A DNA stretch of 64,000 nucleotides. Origin: Branchiostoma floridae. Lineage: Eukaryota > Chordata > Leptocardii > Amphioxiformes > Branchiostomatidae. The stretch covers positions 2,589,237 to 2,653,236 of the forward strand of contig NC_049997.1 of assembly GCF_000003815.2 (NCBI RefSeq), in the 5' to 3' direction. Position numbers and translations under genes: made by a program. Below, in pieces: positions 50,033 to 62,604 of the stretch (position 1 is its first letter; each line of letters opens with the position of its first letter). The notes below the pieces were generated by a model. The model searched no databases and was not told where the DNA came from. It saw only the letters and a program-made list of their open reading frames with translations.

Positions 50033-51719
50033 AAAACTCCCCTGGTAATCTCCCTAACGTTATAACAACCAGCGTAGGCAACAAAACCCCCCCTGGTAAA
50101 CTCCCTAACGTTATAACAACCAGCGTAGACAACAAACCCCCCCTGGTAAACTCCCTAACGTTATAACAACCAGCGCAGACAACAAAACTGCCCTGGTAAT
50201 CTCCCTAACGTTATAACAACCAGCGCAGACAACAAAACTGCCCTGGTAAACTCCCTAACGTTATAACAACCAGCGCAGACAACAAAACTGCCCTGGTAAA
50301 CTCCCTAACGTTATAACAACCAGCGCAGACAACAAAACTGCCCTGGTAAACTCCCTAACGTTATAACAACCAGCGTAGACAACAAAACTCCCCTGGTAAA
50401 CTCCCTAACGTTATAACAACCAGCGTAGACAACAAAACCCCCCTGGTAAACTCCCTAACGTTATAACAACCAGCGCAGACAACAAAACTGCCCTGGTAAA
50501 CTCCCTAACGTTATAACAACCAGCGTAGACAACAAAACTCCCCTGGTAAACTCCCTAACGTTATAACAACCAGCGTAGACAACAAAACTCCCCTGGTAAA
50601 CTCCCTAACGTTATAACAACCAGCGTAGACAACAAAACTCCCCTGGTAAACTCCCTAACGTTATAACAACCAGCGTAGACAACAAAACTCCCCTGGTAAA
50701 CTCCCTAACGTTATAACAACCAGCGTAGACAACAAAACTCCCCTGGTAAACTCCCTAACGTTATAACAACCAGCGTAGACAACAAACCCCCCCTGGTAAA
50801 CTCCCTAACGTTATAACAACCAGCGCAGACAACAAAACTGCCCTGGTAATCTCCCTAACGTTATAACAACCAGCGCAGACAACAAAACTGCCCTGGTAAA
50901 CTCCCTAACGTTATAACAACCAGCGCAGACAACAAAACTGCCCTGGTAAACTCCCTAACGTTATAACAACCAGCGCAGACAACAAAACTGCCCTGGTAAA
51001 CTCCCTAACGTTATAACAACCAGCGTAGACAACAAAACTCCCCTGGTAAACTCCCTAACGTTATAACAACCAGCGTAGACAACAAAACCCCCCTGGTAAA
51101 CTCCCTAACGTTATAACAACCAGCGCAGACAACAAAACTGCCCTGGTAAACTCCCTAACGTTATAACAACCAGCGTAGACAACAAAACTCCCCTGGTAAA
51201 CTCCCTAACGTTATAACAACCAGCGTAGACAACAAAACTCCCCTGGTAAACTCCCTAACGTTATAACAACCAGCGTAGACAACAAAACTGCCCTGGTAAA
51301 CTCCCTAACGTTATAACAACCAGCGTAGACAACAAAACTGCCCTGGTAAACTCCCTAACGTTATAACAACCAGCGTAGTCACAAAACTCCCCTGGTAAAC
51401 TCCCTAACGTTATAACAACCAGCGTAGACAACAAAACTCCCCTGGTAAACTCCCTAACGTTATAACAACCAGCGTAGACAACAAAACTCCCCTGGTAAAC
51501 TCCCTAACGTTATAACAACCAGCGTAGACAACAAAACTCCCCTGGTAAACTCCCTAACGTTATAACAACCAGCGTAGACAACAAAACTCCCCTGGTAAAC
51601 TCCCTAACGTTATAACAACCAGCGTAGACAACAAAACTCCCCTGGTAAACTCCCTAACGTTATAACAACCAGCGTAGACAACAAAACTGCCCTGGTAAAC
51701 TCCCTAACGTTATAACAAC
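50033..51719. repeat. 50-bp minisatellite, about 34 copies, with 650-bp higher-order repeat
   Basis: Unit: CTGGTAAACTCCCTAACGTT then ATAACAACCAGCG(T/C)AGACAACAAAACT(C/G)CC. Units are 50 bp except one of 51 (first) and one of 49 (near 51371). Variant order starting at 50121 recurs at 50771, exactly 13 units later. Confidence 0.97.
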
Positions 51720-51760
51720 CTGCGTAGTCAGTCTGAGACTATGTCCTCTATAGACGTCGA
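51720..51760 (-). mobile_element. Family R2 copy 2, right end
   Basis: CTGCGTAGTCAGTCTGAGAC matches the complement of GACTGACTACGC, the outer part of the other R2 copies, showing the array lies inside the element. Confidence 0.65.
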
Positions 51761-51949
51761 CAGGAAGGAGGCGTCTCGGCAGATGTGTTGTGTAAATAAA
51801 CTTGACTGACGGACACCCATGCGGTACGCGTTGTAGTGTGAATGGAACACTGTACAAAGATCTGTATCTGTATCTAATATGTCCTGTTCATATATCTGCC
51901 TACGTTGGCCAATTTATATACAACTCATTGCGAAAACGAGATAATGCTT

Positions 51950-52090
51950 TATGATACTCACTAGATTGTTTATACTGTTATATTATATTACATTAGTTGT
52001 TAGTTATTTGTATTAGTATATAGTTGTTCACATTGCCATACATTGTAACTGTTACAATTGTTGCGCAATAAAGTTATTCTTTTATATATA
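51950..52090 (+). other. Possible retroelement 3' end
   Basis: AT-rich sequence ending TTGCGCAATAAAGTTATTC, similar in style to LINE or transcript ends. No coding part recognised. Confidence 0.25.
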
Positions 52091-53008
52091 GCCGGTATTT
52101 AACCGCCCTTCGGCGTAACCCACCAGCTTCGCAGGTACGCGGCGCGGCAACAGCTGGTTATATTACACTGGACGACCCGTCACACCTAACTTTTGCACAT
52201 ACATCTGCAAGCGTTATCTGTATATAAGATATATGTATATACGAAATACCTTTAGTTTATTAATGCTTCATATGTAGAACACTCTGTTTTCTTGTATAAA
52301 TAACGATGGAAGACTTGTTCCAATATCTAATGTCATCATCTTACTACGGTGTATTGAAATCAAAATAAAACAAAAACTGTAAGTTCGTCTACACATGGTT
52401 TTATAAGAGAGAAAAAGCATGTGAACGCGGTAGCTGTGCAACCAGGCGTGACTTACTAGGTACCAAAGGGGACCAGTCTCCACTGGACACTAAACTAATT
52501 ATATAAAGCGTCTTTCATACACGTGTCTGGTGGTTTTACGTCACGAACCAAAATAATGCACGTAACCCCTTCCAACCGTGCCCGGAAATCGTTCTGAGTG
52601 ACCCATGGACCCAGCAGGTGTGACCGCGGGTGTCACTGTATCGCAGTTAGAAACTTTGTTTTCATAAGGTCAATAGAAAGGTTTATATGGCATAACCTAG
52701 ACACAACAGGACGGGGACCCGTATGTTCTTAGCCGACTTCAGTCGACTACACAGAGCAGGGGGCATCCCTAAAGGGTCTTTCATTAAGGAAGGGCAAGAC
52801 TTTTGTACATCATACCCATTGTAAAGACGTTTTCGTCGAGACCATTTCCTGGCATTAGGAATACACTGACAAACTTCAAACGCTGGCTATGGTTTCGTAA
52901 AACGCTACGTGTACGCTGTATACTACATTTCCTGTGGAGTGGGTATGCGGTATAAGGAAAGCAACAGTAAGCATTCTTCTAAGAGGAAAGTGTCTATAAA
53001 TTTGTTCC

Positions 53009-53229
53009 TAAGACCCCCTTTCCACTAGAGGGTGATCGCGATGCGCTCTCACTGCGACCTAGATATGATATGTGTAACCGTCGCTTTCACACTGAGTATA
53101 TCATACAAAATGTAAAAGTGTAAAAAGATTCCTTTTTTTACTTTGAGCAATTAGTCAAATTTTTACTCATTTAAAGGTCGCAGAGAGCGCGCGGTGAGAG
53201 CGCTGTCCTAGTGGAATGGTGGTGGCTTA
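53009..53229. mobile_element. MITE with CCCCCTTTCCACTAG termini, copy 2
   Basis: Left TAAGACCCCCTTTCCACTAG, right CTAGTGGAATGGTGGTGGCTTA; inner blocks as in the copy at 49665 but in inverse order. Confidence 0.75.
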
Positions 53230-54831
53230 AAATTAGGTCATGACGTCATCCTTTATTTTTGTCACAGACAGTAAGCTTGTGTAGTGAACCGTCTCTACAT
53301 CCCGAAGTTCATATCTCTTCCCGCCTTTTTGCCCGGTACATCCCCAGTTTTCTTTGACGACAGGTTTTTGAAGAACAGCTGGCACAGTTTTGTTGTGGGA
53401 GCTGTGCCAAGGTCACCAGGCTGGTGAAGGTCATATCCTGCCCGTCATAACACCGGGGTCTAGCGGCGTCTTCAGTTCTAGATCTCAGGATTTGTTATCT
53501 GTGGCTGGGAGATAAGAGGAAGCCTCCAGGCGATTACAGGATGATCAGATTTAACACTCTTAAGACTTTTGAAAAGTTGGTCTTAGTTTGGCTTTTTCTG
53601 GGGCCGTGTGTCCGGGCAGCTGAGGGAGCTGTGTGACCTTATGTGACCTCACAAAATCTGACAGCTTGCCTATCCTTCAGTGTTTAGGAAAGTATGAATC
53701 AAACTGTTCCAGGCGATTTCAAGATGATCAGATTTAACGCCCTTATAAGACTTTGACGTCTGAGTAGGTTTTTTTTTTTTTTGTGTGTGTCTTCAGGCAC
53801 TTGAGGGAGATGGCGAACTTTTTGCCCTCCTCCACCTGGCTTGACCCTATTTGACCTCACTTCGCCTATCTTTTGTTGTTTTGTTCCAATGTGTCTATTT
53901 GTGGTTCCTGATACAGTATTTATGGTCAAGAAAACTTTGGAAACTCTGGATGGATCAAAATGATATTTAGAATGTAGGTAGGTGTTGGGCAGACAAAGGT
54001 AAAAGTCAACTTTGGGCCCCCTGGTGTGTCAAGTTGGTATTGCAGCAGGGCGTCATTTGTTGTACCTTTTACTTGGACATGCCGTGGTCTTCTTAGGAAA
54101 GCTTTGATCAAACTCAGGTTTTTCAAAAGTTTAATCTCCATAATGTTTACTTACCGACGGTCTATTGAAAGCACATCTGCATGTTCCGTTTTGTTCCGAG
54201 GGAACTGGGGTTGAACATTAAATAGAGTAGCCGTGGTCGTCAAAGTGCATTTTCTTTTTCTGTCACAAACACACGTTGCGGAGCTCAAACAGTCATCACC
54301 AGGACGAAAAATTTGGAATTCTATATAAAAGGAAAGCTACAAAGAAAAGTTACCTTCGACTGACGATCATAGCCAAAAAGGGATAAAACAACGATCTGTC
54401 GTTAGACATGGTGAAGCTTGTTGTGACATCGAAAACCAAGTTCACGTATGGGATTTTTAACCTAAGCACTGAAACAAACCGTCGCAATCTCTCACTAAGC
54501 TCTCTTGTAGCACTTCCATTTCACCACACCACTTACTCAGACTGTGTCTCACCGGACAACAGTTTACACCTGTTATAACTAAAATAGTGATACCAAAATA
54601 CCACAACTGTCTGTGGAAATACCCACACGTGATAGTGTTGACATACGTTTCCATTCTTTAACACTTCAGAGACAACTACTTTATCAGCATTCTTCTAATC
54701 ACTTTAATGAAAGACTTGTTCAACACATTTAATGACCGAGAAAATGTGCAAGTTTGTCAACACCCCCCTCCCACCAGAATTCCCTGCCCCCCTCCCCCGT
54801 ATCCTGCACCGTATGTTAGCAACCGGTGTCC
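53230..54831. other. Intergenic, no gene seen
   Basis: A diverged direct repeat is visible (CAGGCGATTACAGGATGATCAGATTTAAC near 53527 and CAGGCGATTTCAAGATGATC... near 53711, period ~184). No coding support. Confidence 0.5.
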
Positions 54832-55311
54832 TTAGCTACCGCCAGAACTAGTCCTGCAGTTGCTACCCATTAAATACAGCGTACCGTCCCCAGTGTGGCT
54901 CTGTGTGTCACCAATTGAGAGGGAGGGAGTGTGTGTGTCTTCTTCCCGTTGGACTTCTCCAAACAGGTCGACTGCAGCTTCAACTGTCCGTTCAAGTTCG
55001 GAATGGTGATCCAAACTGACTGACACCACGCAACCTCTAAAGGTAAGGTTATTACAGTGCAGGTCATGTGTGGAAAGTGCAGTCTGATAATGTTGCAAGT
55101 ATAGCACGCATCTATCCCAGTATCTGTAAGATTCATGTGCATCACAGAGACCTATACCCGTCACAGTTCCACAGTTTAGAGTCAGTGAGACAGAGGAAGG
55201 GGGAGGGGTGCGAGTTGTGAGTGACTTATCTAAGCTACCGGATAATCTGTAGGTTCCAGTGGGAACTCTTGAGGATATCTGGTCCGGACACTTGGCCATC
55301 CTGTCCAACAC
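54832..55311 (-). CDS. Unsupported 159-codon ORF, possible exon
   Basis: Open minus-strand frame with six cysteines in the middle (LNCGTVTGIGLC; DRCVLYLQ; LHCNNLTFRGCVV) and two Asn-X-Ser/Thr-like sites. No signal peptide and no recognised domain. Frames of this length are expected by chance a few times in 64 kb, so support is weak. A short stretch resembles a frame at 58942-59073. Confidence 0.15.
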   Translation of the reverse strand: MLDRMAKCPDQISSRVPTGTYRLSGSLDKSLTTRTPPPSSVSLTLNCGTVTGIGLCDAHESYRYWDRCVLYLQHYQTALSTHDLHCNNLTFRGCVVSVSLDHHSELERTVEAAVDLFGEVQREEDTHTPSLSIGDTQSHTGDGTLYLMGSNCRTSSGGS

Positions 55312-57280
55312 TACTGAGACGAGACCACCACAGATGTAAACTGATTCCTATCTCTCTATTTTCAGTCTCATCAAATCGTTAACCAGGCAGGACACGTTGT
55401 TTGGACGTGCTGTAAGGATATTTGTAATGCTCAGTTATTCTTTAGGCATATGGTAACCTGTCAACGACTGGTGAAAAGCTGCCGAAAGGGTTAGATGTGA
55501 TTTGATATGTATACATATAAAGTTCCGCTTGCTGTGTTGCATACACGGCATAACAACATTGCAAGAGCAAAGAATATTATGTTTTTGAACTTGAAATCTT
55601 TCCATATGCATTCTGCGGTCCGTAGCAAAGTTTGTAACGCCATAGGGGGTGACAGAAGTGACTTTTTGATTCGGAATCATTTCGTTGATGCGTTAAATCC
55701 GAGATAAATTAAACGATAGCGGTCCCCTAGATATGGGTGGGCTGAAAAGACAACATCTGCATTTAGAACTGTAATAATCTAATACATGGACAAGGGGACG
55801 ACCTCTGACCCGAAGGTGAAATATTTTGGTCCTGTCGGTCGCCCCAAATGAAACTCAGCTGTTCTGTGAGAGAGGACCCACAGAAAGTGACACGTCATAA
55901 TCAGACGATAAATGGACAATTTGCTGTTTCTGAGAGATATATAGAGCTGTGTGGGACACTGAGCAGTGTTCGGGCATTAGGCTTGCATAGCAGGGCTGAA
56001 ATTCAATCAGAAAAACGTGTGCACTCTGTCAACTCACATCTATTTAGCGGATCCGTAGGCGTAATACGTAAGTAACTACTATAACGTTAACATCACTTCT
56101 AGAACTCTATGATGGAATTGGAACGGAAAACATCTTTGTTTGGGCTCCAGGTTTTTATTTATGTAGATTATACGAGTTTCCCTCTGTCGTACGTGCTTTT
56201 GTCCTGAAAAGGACAAATTCTTAAACTTCAAACGCACTGTTTGTAGCGATCAGGACGTCGGTGTATGCACACCACAACTGTTGATATAGAAACTGAGACA
56301 ACTGGCAGGGTCGACCCCTTCATATTGTGTTATCAACTCTAAACAACATTGGCAAGCTGATATGGTTTAAGCGTGCTAATTTTACTACATATGATCAAAG
56401 AGTCTACATACACATCAATTTTAGAACGATACAAATTATCAAGAATTTGGCATATTTCACAGGAAATGTTTCGTCGCCCGGTGTTTTGTTTCCAAATTGC
56501 CTAAAATCCAAACTTCTTAACAGCACTGCGCAGCATTATGTAGATCTATCGGACAGCCAATTTGGAACAAGAATCATTTTATTTCGTTTCAATGTAATCA
56601 CATGTTCATGATTGGTCAGGTTTAGGTACATTCTTGTAACTGTACAAGATTTCTAGAGTCTGGGAAATAGATTATTTGTAGCTTTAAAGATTCTTGTTGG
56701 CTCGACATTTTTTATTTGCCACTTAGACTTTTCAATGTTTACATTTACGTGCGCAAATTGAGATATATTTTCACGCGTGTAAAGCGTTATGGGTCCTTGA
56801 CGAATGCCTTGTACTTGAGTATTTAGTTACTTGTGGTCGTATCGTGTGTCCAGTACAAGTGTTTCGTAAACGTTGCTAATGATATCGAAGGTCGTCCAAA
56901 TAAACAGCGGAAGTGAATTTTCTCATAATTGTTCCCATAAGATCCCTTTCACTCCAGGGCTGAATGCTGAATTTTCATAGCCTTGATGTCAGACTGTTTC
57001 CAGGGCCTATACAGCCTAACTACTCGGCTCTAGGGCCAACAAACCCCCAAGAAAGTTCTACAGCAGGCCCCCTGAGCGCACGATATACCAGGCAGCTGGA
57101 GTCTGGTATCCAGGCTAGAATTTTCTCGGCACTGTAAACTTCTATCCCCAACTGGCCAACTATAGTCCCAGACGGGTAATTTTACCTGTCTGACACAATT
57201 TACAGCCTCAGTTGCTGAAGGGCCTTCCCCAGGCGACTGTTACAAAGTTCCCTCGGGGGCCTGTTGGACCTGGTGCCGAA
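55312..57280. other. Intergenic; one repeat fragment
   Basis: Mostly AT-rich sequence without coding support. 56985-57117 is the CAGACTGTTTCCAGGGCC repeat related to 10665-10755, closing with TCTGGTATCCAGGCTAG. Confidence 0.5.
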
Positions 57281-57495
57281 GGGTTGGCCTGTGCGGGCCC
57301 TGGTAGCACGCTATGCGCGCTACCGGAAAGGGTTGCAAGTCCTTAGGACGGGACGTTAAGCCATGGTCCACTGTTCACCGTGCTTGTCGTAAGGAGCTAG
57401 GGGAATTTTCCCCATACAACGAACCTGTAAATATTATACATAGCGTCTCTACTCTCTGTCACGACTGTCAGTAAAGACTAGCTCTTCAGTGAGCT
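57281..57495 (+). mobile_element. SINE-like fragment
   Basis: CCCTGGTAGCACGCTATGCG and AAGGGTTGCAAGTCCTTAGG resemble degenerate tRNA A and B boxes. A body with GACGGGACGTTAAGCCATGG follows. Assignment tentative. Confidence 0.35.
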
Positions 57496-57855
57496 AAAAC
57501 TGGATCGAAATTTCTTTCCTTTGATAGCAGTCTAGATTCCTGGATAAGTGAAGGGAGGTATGTATGTAACTAAATACGATCTGAATACACTATTTCATTG
57601 AAACTACTATATTTCAAAGGCTTTATACGTTAAATTGTCCAAGCAGAGATTCTTGGCATGGCAGGGTCTGTTATTTGTTGCACTTGACCTTGAGTTACCC
57701 TTGACCGATTCTTTATGGGGTCGGCCATTAAACGTCCCGGTGGCTAGAGTAATGGTGTAATGGTTCTGTTGTTTGACCCGTCGGTGACCCTGAATGACTG
57801 ACAGGTTGCACCCCGTCCCAAGGACAGTTCTGTCTCATAAAGTACATGTCCAATT

Positions 57856-58045
57856 ACTGTAAATGCATTTAAATTCGCTGGCATTTAATTTCGCGATAGC
57901 GGGAAAAAGATGTTTGCGGTAGCACCATGCACTGTAGTCACTTACTGCCATGGAAAAATCTTCGCGGTGGTTTTAAGTTCGCAGTAAACGTGCAACGCCA
58001 AAAACGCGAACATAAAACCATCGCGAAAATTGGTGCATTTACAGT
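57856..58045. mobile_element. MITE with ACTGTAAATGC termini, copy 2
   Basis: Ends ACTGTAAATGCAT and TGCATTTACAGT, body with TTCGCGGTGGTTTTAAGTTCGC. About 190 bp, matches copy 1 at 34344. Confidence 0.8.
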
Positions 58046-58080
58046 ACTTCACTTTTCGCCCACCCACCCCACACACATAG

Positions 58081-58276
58081 TCTCTACCAGACTGACTACG
58101 CTGGCTATTATTGGGAGAATAAATCGATAATTTGCCAGGAGAGTTTTGTGACCAGAGGAGTTGACCGGCGGCCACTCACGGGAAACATGAACCTTAGCGT
58201 GGACTGACTCCCCTGGACAATTTCCCGATTGTTTTTCTCGGAATTTGGCGATCCGCGCACCTCCGTAGGAAGGCCT
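58081..58276. mobile_element. Dispersed element family R2, copy 3
   Basis: CAGACTGACTACGCTGGCTATTAT ... GATAATTTGCCAGGAGAGTT ... CTGACTCCCCTGGAC ... CCGTAGGAAGGCC. The unexpanded form of the element that holds the minisatellite. Confidence 0.75.
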
Positions 58277-58719
58277 ACACACATACACCATAATCTCTAG
58301 TTCAGACCATCGGGCTAATGCCAAGAAGGGACGTTTAGTCGAAAGTCTTTTTACAGCTTGTATTTTGAGGCTCTTGCTGTATGTCACACAAAATGACCAG
58401 GTGGTCACAGTTTCCCCATCCTCAACCAAGCTGACATATGTTTTGCACATTAGAGTCTTGATTTCTAGGCTGCGTTACGTCTATGTTTCAATTTTATCAG
58501 TGTCATGCATTGCGTCTTTTTCAATTCACTCTTTTCTTGTCTCTCAAAAAGGATCAAAAGTGTGTGGAAGGAGCTATTTGTTTAGATTATGATTTATTCA
58601 AGACACATAGTGACTTATCTTGAAAGAGTTGCACATACATGCGTTTTTTCTTGGATATACTAGACATGAGGATTACATTTTAGAATACCATGGATATCAA
58701 CATGTAGTACTAGTAACGA

Positions 58720-58926
58720 AAGACTACCTTTATCAGAAGGGTAACTTATATTCGTTGTTTTCAAAAATCAGATGTTTAGGGATATCACTTTTGCATAAGG
58801 TGGTTTCAAGCTGCAATATTTTAAAAATATCGTAATTTGAAACCACCATCCGTCGACTTTATGTCCCTTGATAGCCTGTTATCCAAAAGAACGGATGTAA
58901 GTTACCCCACGGATAAAGATGAACTG
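58720..58926. mobile_element. Family R1 copy d
   Basis: Outer arms ACTACCTTTATCAGAAGGGTAACTTATATTCGTTG / ACGGATGTAAGTTACCCCACGG-ATAAAGATGAACT, inner arms GGTGGTTTCAAGCTGCAATATT and complement; the CCGTCGACTT block is shared with the intronic copies. Confidence 0.65.
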
Positions 58927-58941
58927 GCGTTTACTGTTAAA

Positions 58942-59073
58942 TTCCTCCAGTGCGGTGGTCTGTTCCAGTGTCCAAACTAACTAACACCAGGCCATCTGAG
59001 ATGTTAACAAACCCATAAACAACCAGCACCCATCCTCGACCTGTTAGTTCTCCACCATTAGTAATGACCTTGC
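58942..59073 (-). CDS. Possible exon with ILEI/FAM3-like motif
   Basis: The minus-strand frame after a weak acceptor (CCCTGCAAG) reads VITNGGELTGRGWVLVVYGF, then ...ISDGLVLVSLDTGTDH before TAA. The order NG...GRG..VVV...G.V..S.DT recalls the start of ILEI/FAM3-type domains; this is a motif impression only. A TGA lies upstream in frame. Could be a gene remnant. Confidence 0.18.
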
Positions 59074-59389
59074 AGGGTTCGGGGGCGTTACCGTGACCCA
59101 GGGGTCACAGGTCACTTCCTGACCCTGACTCCCCCAGACTGAGGGGCTGTCCGGGGTTCAGCACTCATCTCAACGGTTAACTTTGAAGTCAGGGAGTCTT
59201 GTAGGGGGTTCTGGAGTACTGTGTGTTTATTGTTCCACAGGGACGGATCTCTGCTGTGGGAAAGTCAAGTTATAGGGGGGTATGGGTTACATTGCCTGAA
59301 GTACCGCTGTGACGAAAGATTGTATCCAAACTTGAGCCGCCCTTGCCTGAGTACCATCATATATTTTCGCTTGCTGAGGTTAGTCAGGT

Positions 59390-59510
59390 TACTATCTCTT
59401 TTACTCTCTCATTTTCTGCCTCATTTTCTCTCTCTCTCTTTCCGTCTTTTTTTCTCTCCATCTATATCACTTTCTTTCTTTCTCTCTCTTTTTCTCTCTG
59501 TGTTTCTCTT
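59390..59510. repeat. CT-rich low-complexity tract
   Basis: Runs of TCTCTC and TTTCT over ~120 bp; produces spurious Ser/Leu/Phe-rich frames. Confidence 0.85.
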
Positions 59511-59639
59511 TTCAGATGCCCCTTTCTTGTCACTCATTTCATTTTGTTTTGTGGTTTTCATTTGGCTAAATCTAGTACATAGCGCGTTCTTCTTGTCTAT
59601 CAAACTTTGATCATTTCTATCAAACTTAACCTATTTTCT

Positions 59640-62489
59640 CGTTATTGATTTCAGTCCCCACTATACATTCCTACACCTACAAAAGTTCTGTCCCTTTTTA
59701 TCCATAATTTTGAGATTATTTTGAAAACGGCCTCACAGCAGGACTTTCAAAACACTGTTGCCATGGCGACGCAGACGATAGTTTACCTCAGGTGCGATGA
59801 CCCGTAGTGCGCCTCCTGTGACCGGGCTTTAATGACAGCACGCTTCGAGGTCTGTGAAATTAGTCACGAGAAGTCCACTGTTGAATGTAGCGAGACATAC
59901 GCCTGTTTCAAACGTATGATTCTTTATTTCAGAAGACACAAGTTCATAGCTTGTGGCTTTGTTAAGTATACTCGCTAGGGGGCGCACTTGTCACGTCTAC
60001 TGCAAGACATACTGTAGATAATTGACAGGAGGTATGAAAATTTACATGTACTCATCACTCATCACTCATCACTTTATCTTGGATTTCTATTCCACCAGTG
60101 AACCAACATGTAATTTGGTCTTAACAAGTTTACAGTCACGGTTGCAACACATGCACTAATACAGTGAATAACATTTGCAGACCTGTTGCTCCCATTTTGC
60201 AACAGTATTTAATACAGAATCCTGGATGCCACTTGAAAACCAAACCACCCAATAATACTTGATTGCATCGTCCTTATGTTGGGAATAACGCCTAACCCCA
60301 CTCAAAATAAATGTTCCTCAGAAAACAGAAACAGAAAAAGATAATATCCAGGGCGTCTGTAAGAAAACACCGGTTTCTCGGCTCCCGTTTCTTTAATCAA
60401 TGCTCCACTTGGGAAGTGCCTCCCGACCTTACCGCCCAGGGGATTCTGGGACGGATGCCAACCGACAAATAAGAAACAGATCGGAGTCAGAGAAGTCGCG
60501 CTGCCCCGAGCGGAGCGGGGACACCATTAACGTAGCCTCGGAACCAGACTCTGTCGGGTCCCTCTTTTGGGTGCGTACGCAGATTTACGTTTACCCTAGG
60601 ACGCGGTCACATGATGCGTCGTACGATCGTCGTACGATCGTTATACGATCATAAACAGGGGCCAGTCTTGGGATAGCCGTGCATTTTTTTATCGTTCAAT
60701 TGATCGGACAAGCCTAAGAACCAGACTCTTTCGGGTTCCCTTGGAGTATTTTTTGTCCTAAACCAAAGGAGCCGGCATGATATGGAGACTGGTGACTAGG
60801 TTATGACCGGAGCGGGCGTCAGAAGGTATAATGCCGATGACTTTGATAGCTCCCACGGCTACCTTGATCCATAAGGCCATGTTGATTTCTTTATGTGGAT
60901 GACATCAACGCGCGCATCAATTTTCGGCCGTTTCCAAAATTGCAAAGTTTTCGATCATACTGTAAAGCTCACAAAGCAGATGTAAAATGGGTATAAATAA
61001 GCTGTATCTTGCCAAAAATATCAAATACGGCTGCTAATGGTATAGAGCTCGAGTGTCACTCCTGGCGCCAAAGTTGTCAGTCCTAAGAAAAAGATGTGAA
61101 AGAACAAAAATAAAGAATCTATCGTTCATTATACCATACTCTGCATGTTCAGTCATTTGTTCAACCTTCCTGACAACATAATTTCCATAAAAAGGCAGTT
61201 TTGTGCCAAACTTTTTTTTGCCAAACTCGCACAACTTCTGGGGTTCCCAGAGGATATCATCCATATGACTAATTCCTGCCTGCCTACATGGACAACCATG
61301 AATGTTGTTCGCCCACTGTCTTGTTTGTTCTTGTCAGTTCCTGTCACTATTCACAGGATCGGTTTCTCATTCCCTGGCCCCCTTTGCCCTTCCCGTTTCC
61401 CCCGACTCAGCCTTGTTGAAAGCGAGCGACATTTTAGAAATTGCTTGTTGACAACACTAGATACCACTTTCCCAGAACACTTTACGTCCTACATGCTTCG
61501 TCAGACTAGTCAGACATTGCTAGCCTGATTAAATCTCGCTTATAGCAGCCCGCCAAACATCTGCCGCGGGGAGGGGCCAGTTACAGCCCGGACAGCGGAG
61601 TTTGTGTTACACAGACTAAGACATTGCATAATGTCTTTAATCTTAGGCTATATGCCAATAGCTTTCAGTTTTTTGGCATGAAAGTTACTAGTAAGCTGTG
61701 TTCGTAATTGAATCATTATGAATCATTAAACTTTACATATCAAATACTAGAAAAGCCTTCAATTGGCTAAATATTGTACTGCTCAAGTGTATATCTATCA
61801 TATGCATGATATTGTTTCAGCGTTCTTTGAAAACTAGGTCTAATGTAAGTACTGTGAGTCAGTGAGGCCCTAATAAAACAGAAATTTACCACTTCAAAAA
61901 TGTCACCGTGCACCTAACACAATATTGGGACCTTCCGGTCCCCTATTCATCACAGTGATCGGTTTATCTTTTCAAACATATGTATGATCTCAGAACAAAT
62001 ACTTAATGAAAATAAGGTGTGAAGAGTCACCCCCTAAGCCCTGAAATATTTCTTTGTAATCACTTTGTCTTTATCAATTTTCTTATAAATGTATTAAACG
62101 CATCTGAACATGTCAATGATCAGAGATGATAAGAATGCGGTAAGCTATAAGAGAACATCTCTGGTGACCTCCTCAACTTTTGCTGAACTCCGGTAACGGC
62201 CGTTAAAAGATGTTGCAGTTTGATTTTTACGTTTCCGCGTCCGTCCTGTGATAGGAAACAGGCGTGTGAGGTGGCTGGAAAGCGGACGGGAGAGGTCCGG
62301 GTCTGTTTCCGGGCTGTAGGGTCTACAGTGGTCAATGTTAGTCTCCAAGCAGGCCTTACAGTGCCTTAGAGATAGTATCAAAAGCTGACCAGGGAGCATA
62401 GTCGGCTCCGGTGCCCGTTTGACTCCCTTTGGCCGGCTATACTCCTCGGCCAGCTTTTACGGCACCGTAGGAGACTTTTCAATGTAGTA
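59640..62489. other. Intergenic, repeat fragments only
   Basis: Includes a partial ATCGTCGTACG MITE (60606-60660) and an 11.9-kb-type repeat inverted (61522-61622). A 127-codon frame at 61145 has no support. Confidence 0.5.
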
Positions 62490-62604
62490 GCCTGGATATC
62501 AGACTGTTAGCCTAGAGTCCAGCCTTGTTCGGCTTGGTCCGCTCCCGGGGTAGCGACCTCCGGCAGCGCACCAAAGCGAACAATAATGCTGGAATCCAGG
62601 CTAA
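62490..62604. mobile_element. Small inverted-repeat fragment (CCTGGAATCCAGG family)
   Basis: Starts TAGCCTGGATATCAGACTG and ends GCTGGAATCCAGGCTA. Termini resemble those at 699-953 and 12876-13047. Confidence 0.5.

Noticed and set aside
50033-51719. CRISPR-like regular array
   Set aside because: The entire 50-bp unit repeats with no unique spacers, the organism is eukaryotic, and no cas genes are present; it is a minisatellite.
59221-59610. 129-codon Ser/Leu/Phe-rich ORF
   Set aside because: Generated by a CT-rich low-complexity tract.
61145-61528. 127-codon plus-strand ORF
   Set aside because: No motif or splice support, and it runs into a dispersed repeat at its end.
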